Part shown: in pieces, positions 1-10,499 of the stretch
How positions within the stretch are numbered: position 1 is the first letter of the stretch
How the letters are laid out: every line of letters begins with the position of its first letter
Assembly (NCBI RefSeq): GCF_963678635.1
Contig: NC_087069.1
Coordinates: forward strand, 32,451,710 to 32,515,709
DNA length: 64,000 bases
Direction: 5' to 3'
DNA from: Symsagittifera roscoffensis
Lineage: Eukaryota; Xenacoelomorpha; Acoela; Convolutidae
Translations under genes and position numbers: made by a program
Notes under the pieces: generated by a model
The model's input: the letters and a program-made list of their open reading frames with translations, nothing else
Databases searched by the model: none
Told to the model about the DNA's origin: nothing

Positions 1-1450
1 CGAATTTTTCAAGCTCCTTAATTTTTTTCTTCGAAAAAATCTTTTCGGCAAAGTTCGCCGATTGGAGATCCTCGAAGAAGGAGTTCTTCTTTTGTTTTTA
101 ATTTTATTTTTGGGCATATTTTTCGAAACTGTGTTAAAATTGAAGTGTACTGCGTACTCGAAGTCGGTACAAAAAAAAAACAAAGTTCGCACTTCTCAGT
201 GCTCAAGCTCAGGCCGTTTTTTTTTTTGCAATTTCAGAATGTTTTTAAGGTCCCGTAGTACTGCCTTATAGTTATCGCTAAATTTCCATCATCTAAATAC
301 CAGCTGTCAATTTTCGACTCCAGCAGTTTGACTAGTGTCTGAATTGTTTCCGCAAAAAGGGATGGAGCTTCAGGATCACCTTGCTGAGTTCCGTCTTCTG
401 ACATTATGACAGAGCTTCCGTAAAAAAGGTAACAAGGTTTACTATACGCGCAATGGGTCTAATTACCCAATTCGGGACGATTTAAAAAAAACATGATTCA
501 GCATTGTGTCTCTATTTAGAGAGTTAAAGGCATTCGTAAAATCTAGTTTTAAAAGAACAGTGCGTTTTGGATTTTCGTCGCGTTCAATTAGGTTTCGAAA
601 CGAGTGTGCAGCTACTTCTACTCCTCGTTTATTACCACATCCTACCTGTACTTTTCCGAAAAAATGTTGCCGCTCGGAGAGGTCCTTGCTTCCAGCCCAT
701 TTAGATGCGATACGTCTCAGCGTGTTGCCTCTGGCAATCGGTCTCAACCCTCCGTTTATTGTTATGAGAGCGATAAGCTTAGCGTCAAAAACGAATGGTC
801 TTAAGGGTTCGGGTATTTTGCCATCTCCAATGAGGTTTATCAGCTTAGTAAGCGATTTCAGACAATTAAGTCCTACACTGCCGTTTGACTTTAAGAGCTT
901 TAAAAAAATGAGCAACTATTTTGTGAGGACCTGCTGCTGATCCGTTCGGAAAGGACATTATTTCTTTCTATAGGTCGAATTCGGTTATGAAAAAACTAGC
1001 TAAGTTTTTTGGATTTGGAGTTGCAAGTTTGGTTCGCTGAGGGTGCTTAGACAACAATTTTTCATAGTTATCAGTTGAAAAAGGAGCAATTTTGTCCTCC
1101 GAAGCAGCAAGCCTTATCCCTCCTTTTCTATTTCCTTCATCGAGCGTACTACACATTAGCTTGTCTCTGCTCGAGGCCACTCAGAGGCGGGCTTGAAACT
1201 TGGGGTTGGGGTTTTGGAAGTGACACGTCATTTGCTCGAACTTTTTTATTTATCAAAGAGCTCATGCTTGTGGTCTGTTTGCCGCCACTTCTTTTCGGTT
1301 GCTCCAAAAAAAACATGAACCAAGTTCAAAAAATTAGCCATTTTGTGTCATCTTCTACATTATAGACGATGTCTTTTATTTTGTCTGACAGACTTTCCGC
1401 CAAGGGAACAAGCGAGTCTTTTGGTACTCTCTTGAGTATTCGGACATTTA
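1..1450 (-). pseudogene. Broken reverse transcriptase of a YLDD-type non-LTR retroelement
   Basis: Reading the minus strand, conserved RT-family blocks follow in order but in different frames. They are an N-terminal stretch with RVPKDSLVPLAESLSDKI (about 1375-1430), IRLAASEDKIAPF and KHPQRT (about 1035-1115), then an open stretch at 463-915 with GLRPIARGNTLRRIASK, VQVGCGNKRGVE and the motif A region KLDFTNAFNSLNRD. Motif B (EDGTQQGDPEAPSLF, about 360-405) and motif C (WYLDDGN, about 281-305) lie beyond it in another frame. The catalytic aspartates are present, but several frameshifts and stops break the ORF, and the element runs off the left edge of the window. The motifs match a non-LTR-type RT common in invertebrate genomes; I cannot give a clade name with confidence. 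It is a dead copy. Confidence 0.8.
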
Positions 1451-2457
1451 AAGGGCTGAATTAACATAATTGTCTAGCAATAAATCATTAGATAATGTTT
1501 ATTATTTTACATCAACGCATAAAGGACATTGAAACCACTTTGATTTTTTTAAACTTGCTAAGATAGATATTTACACAACGGATACGATACCAACTAGAAC
1601 AAAATCAAATCCAATCCCATTTATCAGTCCTGAAGATTTTAAGCAATCTTTGCTGGTACACTCTTTGTTGTTGTCATCTTGACGCAGCATAAAGGTAAAA
1701 CAAAGGATTTTGAATGGACTTTAGTTGACTGAACTAACCCATGATAAGCGGTTATAAATCAGCAAATAAAACAAATAAAAGACAATTAAACTAAAGTTTA
1801 AAATCGAACTACAAAAATCAAACACAAGGAAAAATTTCAGCCAAACTCAGTACGTCCAGCGGTGCACCACCAGACACCTCAAGCCAGTTCCAGTTTCCCC
1901 CTCCTCACAGAAAGCCACTTAACAGACCTGTCTCTAAAATCCCTGAAGGTGCTCCACAAACAGGCACAAACATCAAACATAACAAATCTTTTTATTATGT
2001 GTATACCCATTCTGCTCTTAGATATCGTGCTTATTGCTGAACCTCCTACAAAACATTAGTGGACAAAATTGAGCCTAAATTAAGGATTTTAATCTCTAAA
2101 ACGCCTGTTTTCAATGTTCATTTTGAATAACATTTCCCTCTAAATTCTGTAAAATTTTTGCATAGAGCAAGAGCAAATGATCAGAACTAACCTCTAAGAA
2201 CCCATCAAAAATTGGTTTCAATGTCTTATCAATGTAAACCGTGTCTGAAAATGCCAGTTTTTCTCAATTGCAGTAAGATCCTGAATATGTGCTTAATTTT
2301 GTCCACTAGTGCATAAGATTTTACCAAAAAACAAGGCAGTATTTTATGTCTGTATATTTGCGTTCAATGACTCGTTTCCATCTGTCTTATGGCTATGTTC
2401 TATGCTTACCATCCTAAAAAGAGAGTTTGAAACTCCCGCAAAAAATGTTTCAGCCAA
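1451..2457. other. AT-rich non-coding stretch, nothing recognised
   Basis: No ORF with family motifs, no terminal repeats and no RNA gene were recognised here. Short open frames, for example at 1862-2059, look random in composition. Confidence 0.5.
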
Positions 2458-2511
2458 ACTAATTGTTGTGATAATTTTTAGCCTAATTGTTGTGATAAAC
2501 TTATTAAGTAG
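2458..2511 (+). repeat. Two partial copies of a dispersed 31-bp motif
   Basis: The block CTAATTGTTGTGATAA occurs twice in a row (from 2459 and from 2483). The second copy extends into a 31-bp motif at 2481-2511. The same motif lies at 6911-6941, at 19062-19092 and, reversed, at 24160-24190, where it abuts the 3' end of a Penelope-like element. It is therefore either a PLE terminal tail or a favoured junction sequence. Confidence 0.7.
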
Positions 2512-2563
2512 TGTTTTTCAGATTAACTGAATTCGGAACAGCCGTGGTGGTCCCTATCTATTA

Positions 2564-3080
2564 ATGAGATTTCATATATTCAAGGATATATTCACAAGCA
2601 TATATTCACAAGCAAAACGCCTGGACTTCAGCAACATCAACATCCTCTATTGGCCTGGAGCACAGATACGCGACCTCTACCGGTTTGTACCAGCTAAAGA
2701 TCAGTACAACAAGATTGTAACTTTTGCGGGTGGAAACGATCTCTATAACGGGTATTTGCCGACAACTGAAAGCGTTGACGACGTAGCGGAACGCATTGTC
2801 AAACTAACAAACAAGCTGCTGAACGTAAGCGAACGTGTTTGTGTAATCGGTATACCAGCTCGCTATCCCGCCGAATCTGAACGTGAACTGGTTCAGGATC
2901 ATGAACTCATCAGACATTTTGCAGTCAATCTGAAATTAGAAAAGAAAAGCGCTGAAGCTCGCTGGGTTTTTCGAGGCCTATCTAGAGTGAGAAGCACGTG
3001 TCTGAACGAGATCACGTCCACCTAAAGGAACCATTTCTCAGTGGACTGAAAAGAAAGTTGAAGCAACGGGTGTCGTATGA
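2564..3080 (+). pseudogene. SGNH/GDSL hydrolase-like fragment, retroelement type
   Basis: The open frame 2564-3025 contains YWPGAQIRDLYRF followed by IVTFAGGNDLYNG. The GGND matches block III (GxND) of the SGNH hydrolase fold, and VCVIGIPARYP resembles the following strand. Shifting one frame near 3000 gives RDHVHLKEPFLSGLK, which looks like the catalytic Asp-His block (DxVH), so one frameshift separates the domain from its C-terminal block. The block I serine motif was not found upstream, so the 5' part is missing. SGNH esterase domains are known in ORF1 of CR1/L2-type LINEs, and a second relic lies at 16090-16430 on the minus strand. This is most likely a retroelement-derived fragment and not a host esterase. 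Confidence 0.6.
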
Positions 3081-3178
3081 AGACTATTCAGAGAACATAC
3101 TTGAACGAAGACCAAAAGTATACGAGTGCAGTCAAGCGACTGGCTGTCTTTGCGGAAATTTCTCTGGATAAGTTACTA

Positions 3179-3300
3179 CCCCTTTCGATTCTGTAACAGA
3201 TAGGTCTCCTTCTCAGGAGTCACTGGTTTTTTTAATCGACCCCCTTTCGGTTCTTTAACAGATAGGTCTCCTTCTCAGAAGTCACTGTTCTAGAGTCGAC
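3179..3300. repeat. Tandem duplication, two units of about 61 bp
   Basis: Two adjacent units share CCCTTTCGRTTCT, AACAGATAGGTCTCC and TTCTCAGRAGTCACTG and both end in GTCGAC or ATCGAC. The first unit contains the small inverted repeat CTCCTTCTCAGGAG. The pair sits just downstream of the SGNH-like fragment, probably in its former 3' untranslated region. Confidence 0.75.
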
Positions 3301-3463
3301 CCCCTTCCCTTTTCTTTCCGCATAAGGCTTAGCAAATTGGTATCATTTCCAGGATTCATTGCCCTGAAGCCTCAAAGAAACAGAAATACACTATCGTGAT
3401 AGATTTTTTGCTGCAATCACATAAATCAAACATATCCATTCAAAATACAATCACAAAGTCAAA

Positions 3464-4215
3464 ATGAGTCACGAATCAAAACAAACAAAAAACTGCAAGA
3501 CATGTACCTCCGCCATCGATAGCAAAACCTTGTCATACCACTGCATAGCTTGTGGTGAACACATGCATTTAACGTCAAAATGTGCTGGCCTGTCACATGA
3601 CTTTATCTTTGGGCTAAGCACTTTCATTCACAATGTACCACTATTCTGCCAGAGTTGCATAAAACTAAAGAAGAAAGACCAGATAATTGACCGAATAAGT
3701 ATCTCAAGAGAAAAACTCGAACAAAAAGAATTCGAAGAGAATGTGAAAACTCTACGAAATAAAGTGGATGAAATCAAGAATAACCTGAATGTCAATAATC
3801 TGATTAATCTGCAACAGTGACAGGAGCTTAAAGAAAAGTTGGATAACAAAAAATTTCCCCCGCCTGAACCAAAAGTATCACAGCTACCCCAAAAACCAAA
3901 GCAAATTAATTAAGAAGCTTTTGACGGAATAAGACTGCGAGGAATACCAGAACGCAGGTCAAACAATAGTCGGGAGCGATACGATCATGACATCAATGAG
4001 GCAAAATCAATTGTTGCACATCTTGCAGTAGAGGGAAATATTGAGGAACTCAAAAGAAGAGGAAAATATAGCGAAGGAAGAAATCGAACTTTTGTTATCA
4101 AGCTAGACAGCCAACATGCTAAACGCCTCATTTTTTGGTCAATAAGCAAACTCAAAACTTTTTGAAAGCCTGTGTATGTACGCAAAGGTGAATAGAAACT
4201 GGAGAACAAAATAAT
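3464..4215 (+). pseudogene. LINE ORF1: zinc finger, coiled coil and RRM-like region (decayed)
   Basis: The intact part (3464-3820, 118 codons) starts with MSHESKQTK and shows a PHD-like finger: CKTC, CIAC, GEHMH, a further Cys, and a final CQSC. A lysine/glutamate-rich helix (about residues 70-118) then looks like a coiled coil. After a stop at 3818-3820 the same region continues in other frames with IRLRGIPERRSNNSRERYD and FVIKLDSQHAKRLI. These resemble the RNA-binding ORF1 core of CR1/Jockey-like LINEs. The downstream ORF2 relic (4330-6880) has the same orientation, so the two belong to one decayed element. ORF1 proteins of this kind bind the element RNA. Stops and frameshifts make this copy non-functional. 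Confidence 0.7.
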
Positions 4216-4329
4216 AATACAACGATGAGATCTTATAAACCAAAATAATGATCCAAAATAGCTACGTATACGAGAAACTTAGTCTACTAAGAGAAATAAA
4301 CAATAAATGGGTCAGCCTAGACCAAACTA

Positions 4330-6880
4330 AAACTGAACAATAATGACTAGCATCAAACCCAGCTCTGACCATACTAAACTACAATATACACAGCTTACTT
4401 GAACTAAAACGTAGATGTGTTTTTGCAAACTGCTGAAGAATTGAAAGTAATATCCAAGTTATATGTCTATCTGAGACGTGGTTAACGAGTGATATCCCTG
4501 ACAAAGCTTTTTATCTACCCTTTTTACCCTTTTTCGACACATATTGAACCGACAGACCAACACATGACTATAGATTTAAACACGGTGTTGTGCTAATTGG
4601 TGTCAGAGATATTCCACATAAACCGCTAGGCCTAAAAACAGAATGTGAATGTGTTGCAGTTAAATTAACCCCCAAAAGTGAATCAATCATTATATGCGGT
4701 CTATAAAACCCTCCTGAAAAAAATCATTATCGAATTTGTCAACAACGAATCCTCGATCTAATTGATGAACTTATAGCGGTTAGTGAAAACAAAAATTGTA
4801 ATAATTTAGTCATAACAGGCGACATAAACTTCGTACACGCGAATTGGGAGGCAATGGACTCGAATGACAGCTACGAGCTGAATGTTTTAATCTTTTCTCC
4901 GAAATTGACTTTGAGGAATGTTCATGCCATAACAATAAAAAACATTTAAATATATTTTTGACAAATAATCCAAATGTCTCACTGAACTCAAACAATTTCA
5001 ACAAGTCTTACAGATCCGATCACTTAGCATACACTATAACGATTCACACTGAAACGGAAGTAACCAATACAATACAAAATGAACGGTTTGCGTTTCATTA
5101 AGCCGATTGGAATGCAATAAATAAAAGTATATTAGATAAACAATTTCTTCTGTACTGTTATAGTGATGTCGACAAACTTGTAAAAAAATGGTATAAATGG
5201 TTTTGCAAGATCATTGTCTCCAGAGTAACAAGCCACAAAAAGAGGCTCCCCCTTGGGTTTCTAGTAGTACATCACACCAAACAAAAATTATTTCCAAAAA
5301 AAACTTAAAACGTTAAAACGTCAAATTGAAGAGAAAAACAGAAACAATCTAAGCGGCCTCATGAAACTAAAAAAGAAAGAAGCTCTGCTACGCAAACGCT
5401 TAACACAAGATCAAGCAGACTATAAAAAAAAAGCTTTTCAAAGGAAATTTTTTTTCTGAAAAGCAAAAAAATCTTCGATCAATCCACAAAGGCAGTCATT
5501 TTCCTGACCTTATGTCTTTCGGAAACAATCAAGTTTTCAATGGTAATGAAAAAAGTAAGCTTTTCAAGAAATTTTTTTGCAGTGTCTTTACCAGAGATTA
5601 TCAACTAAATGAAAAACTAATTTACGAAATTAATTTCCATAATAAATTAGTTATAACAGAAAAATAAATTGTCCAAATTCTCTCGAACCTTGATACCAGT
5701 AAAGCATGTGGGCCTGACAACATCGGAAATCTTATCCTAGAAAATTTACCATTTCTATCAAAATCACTCTATCTTGTTTTCAAAACTGTAATAGCAAAAG
5801 GATTTTTCCCCACTTATTGGAAAATCAGTGAAGTAGTCCCAATTTTCAAGGACGCGAACCAATCACAAATAGAGAATTACCGGCTAAAAAGCCTCTTTGC
5901 ATTGTATCAAAAATACTAGAGACACTTATCTTTGATGAACTTTATAATCTAACCAACAAACACTTGCATGAAGCCCATCACGGTTTCTGTAAAATGCGAT
6001 CGGTGATGACTCAACTTCTACAATTTCTTGACCATCTGTACCAAAAACATGACGTTTCAACTGAAACAGAACTTTATGTTCTCCATGTAGATTTTTTAAA
6101 GCATTTGACAGCGTTCCTCACCAAAAAAAAATTGATAAAATACAACAAATTGGAATTGGCGGATACTTCGTGAAACTCATTGCAAATTACTTAACAAACA
6201 GTGGACAATATGTGAAAATAAATGATAAGCGCTCCCCAACAGCATCAGTAACTAGTGGTGTGCCACAAGGGTCAATCATTGGACCCCTATTATTTATCCT
6301 ATTTATGAATGATTTACCAATTATTATTAAAAATAGCGAATCTTTTGGGAATGCAGATGATTTCAAACTTGCAAATACTGACCCTTGTACTCTACAAGAA
6401 GACAAAAATAGAATAAAAAAATGGTGCTCAGAAAACAAAGTGAGACTCAATAGTGATAAATGCTATAATGTTCCAATCAAAACGAAAGGTGAAATTGATA
6501 ATTTAACGCTAAATACCAATCGCCTAAGTTGTAAAAAAGAATAAAAATATCGAGGTATTATAATGGCGACGAAATTAAATTGGAAAGCAATTTGTGAAAA
6601 AAGATGTTCCAAATCCTGGAGAGCTTTCTATTTTCTAAAACGCAACTTATCAAACTAGAAAACAAATCTATGAAACTGAACGCATACAAAGGATATTTAG
6701 TCCCTGTAAAAGCATACGCATCTCAGGCATGGTCAACAAACAAAGGTGAAATGAGTGATATCCAAAAACGGGCCACCTCATGGATATTTGGCATATGGGA
6801 AAATTACAACAATAGATTAAAACGACTAGAACTCCTGCCTCTGATGAGTTCTGAAAAAAGCCGATGAAAACTTCTGGAAG
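4330..6880 (+). pseudogene. LINE ORF2: AP endonuclease and reverse transcriptase (decayed)
   Basis: Endonuclease blocks are visible: ALTILNYNIHSLLELKRR (about 4365-4420), VICLSETWLTSDIPDKAF (about 4455-4510, catalytic Glu) and LVITGDINFVHANW (about 4807-4848, DxN). The RT follows: SKACGPDNIGN (about 5697-5730), SEVVPIFKDANQ (about 5829-5863), an HVDFLKHLTAF region, GVPQGSIIGPLLF (about 6255-6295) and NADDFKLAN (about 6352-6375). The active-site block is therefore ADD preceded by Asn instead of the usual Phe or Tyr. The C-terminal part (about 6600-6870) is still readable. Many stops and frameshifts are present. The element has CR1/Jockey-like architecture together with the ORF1 relic at 3464-4215. 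Confidence 0.8.
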
Positions 6881-6910
6881 AGATCTGACAGACTGTTGTG
6901 AATATAACAA

Positions 6911-6941
6911 GCCTAATTGTTGTGATAAATTTATTAAACAG
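6911..6941 (+). repeat. Copy of the dispersed 31-bp motif next to a LINE start
   Basis: It matches the motif at 2481-2511 and 19062-19092 with few changes and ends in AAACAG. The following bases lead directly into ATGGGAGGAGGACGAGCC, the start of the next LINE ORF1. The preceding LINE relic ends just upstream, so the motif marks an element boundary. Confidence 0.65.
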
Positions 6942-6948
6942 ATTCGAT

Positions 6949-7670
6949 ATGGGAGGAGGACGAGCCAAGCAGAAGAAAGCAAAGAAGCTCAAGGATGACT
7001 GTCCAAAGTGTGACAAAACAACGACTGTTGGAACATCTATGGATAAAACTCTTGTGATTCCTGGTGGCATCCGGTATGCTTCAACCTGACGCAAACAGAA
7101 GTAGATGTTTTATCAAAAATAACTGCTTGTAAATGGCACTGTCCGACATGCCTACCTGCTGTTGAAACTAAGCAATGTATCTGCTGGATTAAAACAAAAA
7201 ATTTTTTGAAGAGATTCAAGAAATAAAGCAAGCCGTTGTTGCTAACGCGCATGACATCATAGGTTTTTCACATGCCAATCAAGATATTGGACCAACAGGT
7301 CAAAGAGCGGCGCCATCGCACGACTTTGTTAGCAAACGATTGCGTTTTAAAGGTGTCACTGAAAGCGCAAGCAAAGAGCAAATGGATGAGCAAAACTTGG
7401 TCCAAACTGTGCTTCCTTCTGTGGACCTCAAGGTGCCCGTTGTGAATTTAACAAGGTTGGGACGATATAGCGCTGACAGAAAAAGGGCAAATATTGTTGA
7501 ATTGAATTTCAACTGGGACACCAAGTTAGTTCTCCACAAAGCTTGTAAGCAAAGACTTGACAACAGACGAGCAAAATCTAGAAAAACAGGCACTGAAACA
7601 GAGATATGAACTGATTAAAAGTGGTGTTGACAAATCCACGCTAAAAATTGTTAATTTCCGCTTTCAACGA
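6949..7670 (+). pseudogene. LINE ORF1, second element (decayed)
   Basis: The first 46 codons (6949-7089, MGGGRAKQKKAKKLKDDC...) are lysine-rich and carry CPKC, probably the first pair of a PHD-like finger. After a frameshift, IPGGIRY and CKWHCPTCLP (about 7125-7155) supply further cysteines. A second open segment, 7340-7609, contains RFKGVTESASKEQMDEQNL, VVNLTRLGRYSADRKRA and LNFNWDTKLVLHKA. This pattern resembles the RRM-like RNA-binding core of CR1-type ORF1 proteins. The ORF is broken into at least three frames. The endonuclease-RT relic begins about 40 bp downstream in the same orientation, so both belong to one element. Confidence 0.65.
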
Positions 7671-7712
7671 GATGGAACAGTTATATCAAACCTTTGACTA
7701 GCTCCAAAAAAA

Positions 7713-9425
7713 ATGTTAATAAATGTTAGATCGCTCAAAAAACCACACTGTTGTGAGCTGCTAGGTGCTGATATAATTGCAATTGATTTTGATATGTGCT
7801 TTGTTGCTGAAACATGGCGCAATTCAGAAATACACTACAGTTTTATCAAAATCGATGGCTACAGTGTTTTGCGGTCTGACAGGACGACAAGAAATTCTAA
7901 CAAGCAAATTTTTGGTGGCGTAGTTGTATACTACTGAGATGGATTCAGAGTATGCCAGTTTTTTTCCTATGGGTTTGAAGATTTTGAAATTTTCTGGTTC
8001 TTGTTCATTCTGAGCCACAGAGTGTACGTTTCTGCATTGTTGTATCACCCTCAGATGCTATCAAGGAAGTTGACTTATATATCCATTTTTCCAGTGTTGC
8101 TGATTGTTCATTCAGATCATTGTCTTGCTCAGGGAGTTTTCAGAGCGGAGATTTTAATTACTTCGACATAAGTTTGTTTTCCGGTTTCAAGCTGGTTTTT
8201 AAAGCATTTACGCGAGGACGCACTCAGCATGACCGAATTTTAACTTCATTTCCATCTCCATTCCAAGATGTTCAAGTGAGTTGTCTCACCGTGCCAACTG
8301 ATCTGTAATTTGTTCTCCTTCAAACAGACCAGAAAAACTCCAAAAATCAGTATTTTTAGTGATCAGCGGGATAGGAATCGACAATCTTTCAATGTTGCCT
8401 TGGATTATCAAGACGTCGACTATATTCTGGAGTACACTAATAATGACAATGCAATGGGTGAAATTATTCGGGTTTTGATGGTTGAATTTAACCACAACTG
8501 TCCGTTAAAGAAACTGAAAATGAATACCAGAGACCCTTTTTGTATTATCCCACTGATAAAGTTTCTTACCAAGCAGAAAAACAGAGCGTACTCTCCAAAA
8601 AAATCTCAGAAAGCTGCTGATTTGGAAGCCAAAATAAAAATATTGATACGCGATAATCTGAGAAATACGAATCGTACAGGTTCGAAACACTGGTGGCCTG
8701 TTGTGAACCAGACCACGGGACGAACAAAGTCAGATCGGCGACACTTGACTTAACTCCTGATGATGTCAATAAAAATTTTGCTAAGATATGCCATACAGAC
8801 AACTATTTCGAACCAGAAATTATAGAAAGTCACATCGACGCTTACCCAGCCTTGACTTTTTACGAAATATATCACAGTCTGAGAAAACTGCAAGGGGGTT
8901 TGATGGCATTCCAGCGTGGGTCTTGAGCAAAAATGCCCATTACTTAGCTCCTAGTATTCAACACATCTACAATTTAGCACACAGAAGTGGTGCTTTCCCG
9001 AAGGCTTTCAAGATTTCAAAAATTGTTCCTCTAGCCAAAGTCCTGCAACCAAACAGCTTGGACCAACTACGGCCAAAATCAATCACACCAGTACTCAGCA
9101 GACACTTTGAGCGTTTGGTCTACACGAAGTTCATAAAAAACAACTACAAAAGTTCACTGAAAATTATCAATCCTGTTTCGAAACTCATCATTTTGACGTT
9201 GTACGTCTCTTCTCGCTGGACCTGTCCAAAGCTTTCGAAAGAGTGCCCCATCTTTTTATAATTAGTCAGATCAAACAGATAAACCCAGGAGTCAAATCAC
9301 ATGTAGTGAATTGGCTGAAAAGTTTCCTATCAGACCGAGTGCAGATTGTATCATATCGGAACGAATTGTCAAAACCAGCCTCCATCAACCAAGGTGTACC
9401 TCAGAGGACGGTACTTGGATAGAAG
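7713..9425 (+). pseudogene. LINE ORF2: endonuclease and reverse transcriptase, 3'-truncated
   Basis: The segment opens with LINVRSLKKPHCCELLGADI, then DMCFVAETWRNSEIH (catalytic Glu) and IDGYSVLRSDRTTR, the canonical LINE endonuclease N-terminus. RT blocks follow after frameshifts: GFDGIPAWVL (about 8900-8930), FKISKIVPLAKVLQPNSLDQ (about 9007-9066), LDLSKAFERVPH (about 9217-9252, motif A) and INQGVPQRTVLG (about 9387-9420, motif B with a G-to-R change). The homology stops abruptly near 9420, before motif C, so the YADD block and 3' end are missing. The copy is CR1-like and dead. Confidence 0.8.
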
Positions 9426-10125
9426 AAGTGTAAATTCAAGTCTTCTTAAAAGACATTATTGCAAATTTGAAAACATGAAAAGTATCAATAGTTAAAGTTT
9501 CAAAGTATCAAACATCAGTTGTAGTCTAGGTGTAGTTGTTTTAGGTAATATCAAGTCAGCTTTTAACGTTTATAAATTGAAAGTGTGACCCTTTATTACG
9601 GTGTAACTCATGTTTTTTGGGACAAATCTTTGAGAGGTCTCGGAATATAAGCGCTATTGGTACGGTTCTATATTTTGGCAGGCATACAAATCACTGATAT
9701 TGCTACAAACCATTTGACAGGAAAAAAATTTCGGATTCTAATTGATTTTCCAATGATTCTTCCAAATAATGCCGCAAACGCCCAAACAATTCTTTCAAAT
9801 AATGCCGCTAATGATTCTTCCAAATAATTCTTCCAATGATTCTTCCAAATAATGCCGCTAAAGCCAGAAGAACCAAGGTACTCGTGAACTTGCTTGACTT
9901 CATCATTCCATCACAGTTTCTTATTTTTAGTATATCTGATTTTTTTTTTCTGATGTTCATTTAATATTTTTCTACTGTAAATGTTTTGAACAATATGGTG
10001 AAATAAATTCATGCACATGGAAAATCATCTGAAATTGTGGCAATTGCAATCCGATGCAGAAAATATAAGTGACCAAAACTGTGGGGTGCAAACCCTTGAG
10101 CCAAGAGCTCTAAAGACTGACCAAT
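9426..10125. other. Non-coding stretch with a short degenerate tandem repeat
   Basis: Between about 9752 and 9862 the phrase GATTCTTCCAAATAATGCCGC recurs four or five times in imperfect, unevenly spaced copies. Outside that block I see no gene or terminal repeat. Confidence 0.6.

Positions 10126-10206
<81 letters not shown>
10126..10206. repeat. (TAC)n microsatellite, about 27 units
   Basis: An uninterrupted trinucleotide TAC/CTA run. It produces artificial poly-Leu and poly-Val reading frames on the two strands; neither is a gene. Confidence 0.97.
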
Positions 10207-10499
10207 CAATGAACTAAAATTTTATCGCCGAAAAACACGATGAATTGCAGGAAGTCGGCGTTTTCTGAAGTCTTGTTTCATCAGTATTAAATCAGCGGTT
10301 TGTGGCACTAAGTTGCGTTGTTAATGGGTTTTCTTTCTTGGTCGGTTTGTTTTTGATATGCATACGCTCTTATGAAAAAAAAACCAAATTACAAAAGGGG
10401 CCCTTCCGTTTAGTTACCGTAAGTGCACAAGCTGGATAGGGCCATACCAGCGATATAAAAATGCATATATATCAGCAATGAAGTCATAAACCAATATTA

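Noticed and set aside
10009-10217. Poly-Leu and poly-Val reading frames
   Set aside because: They are translations of the (TAC)n microsatellite.
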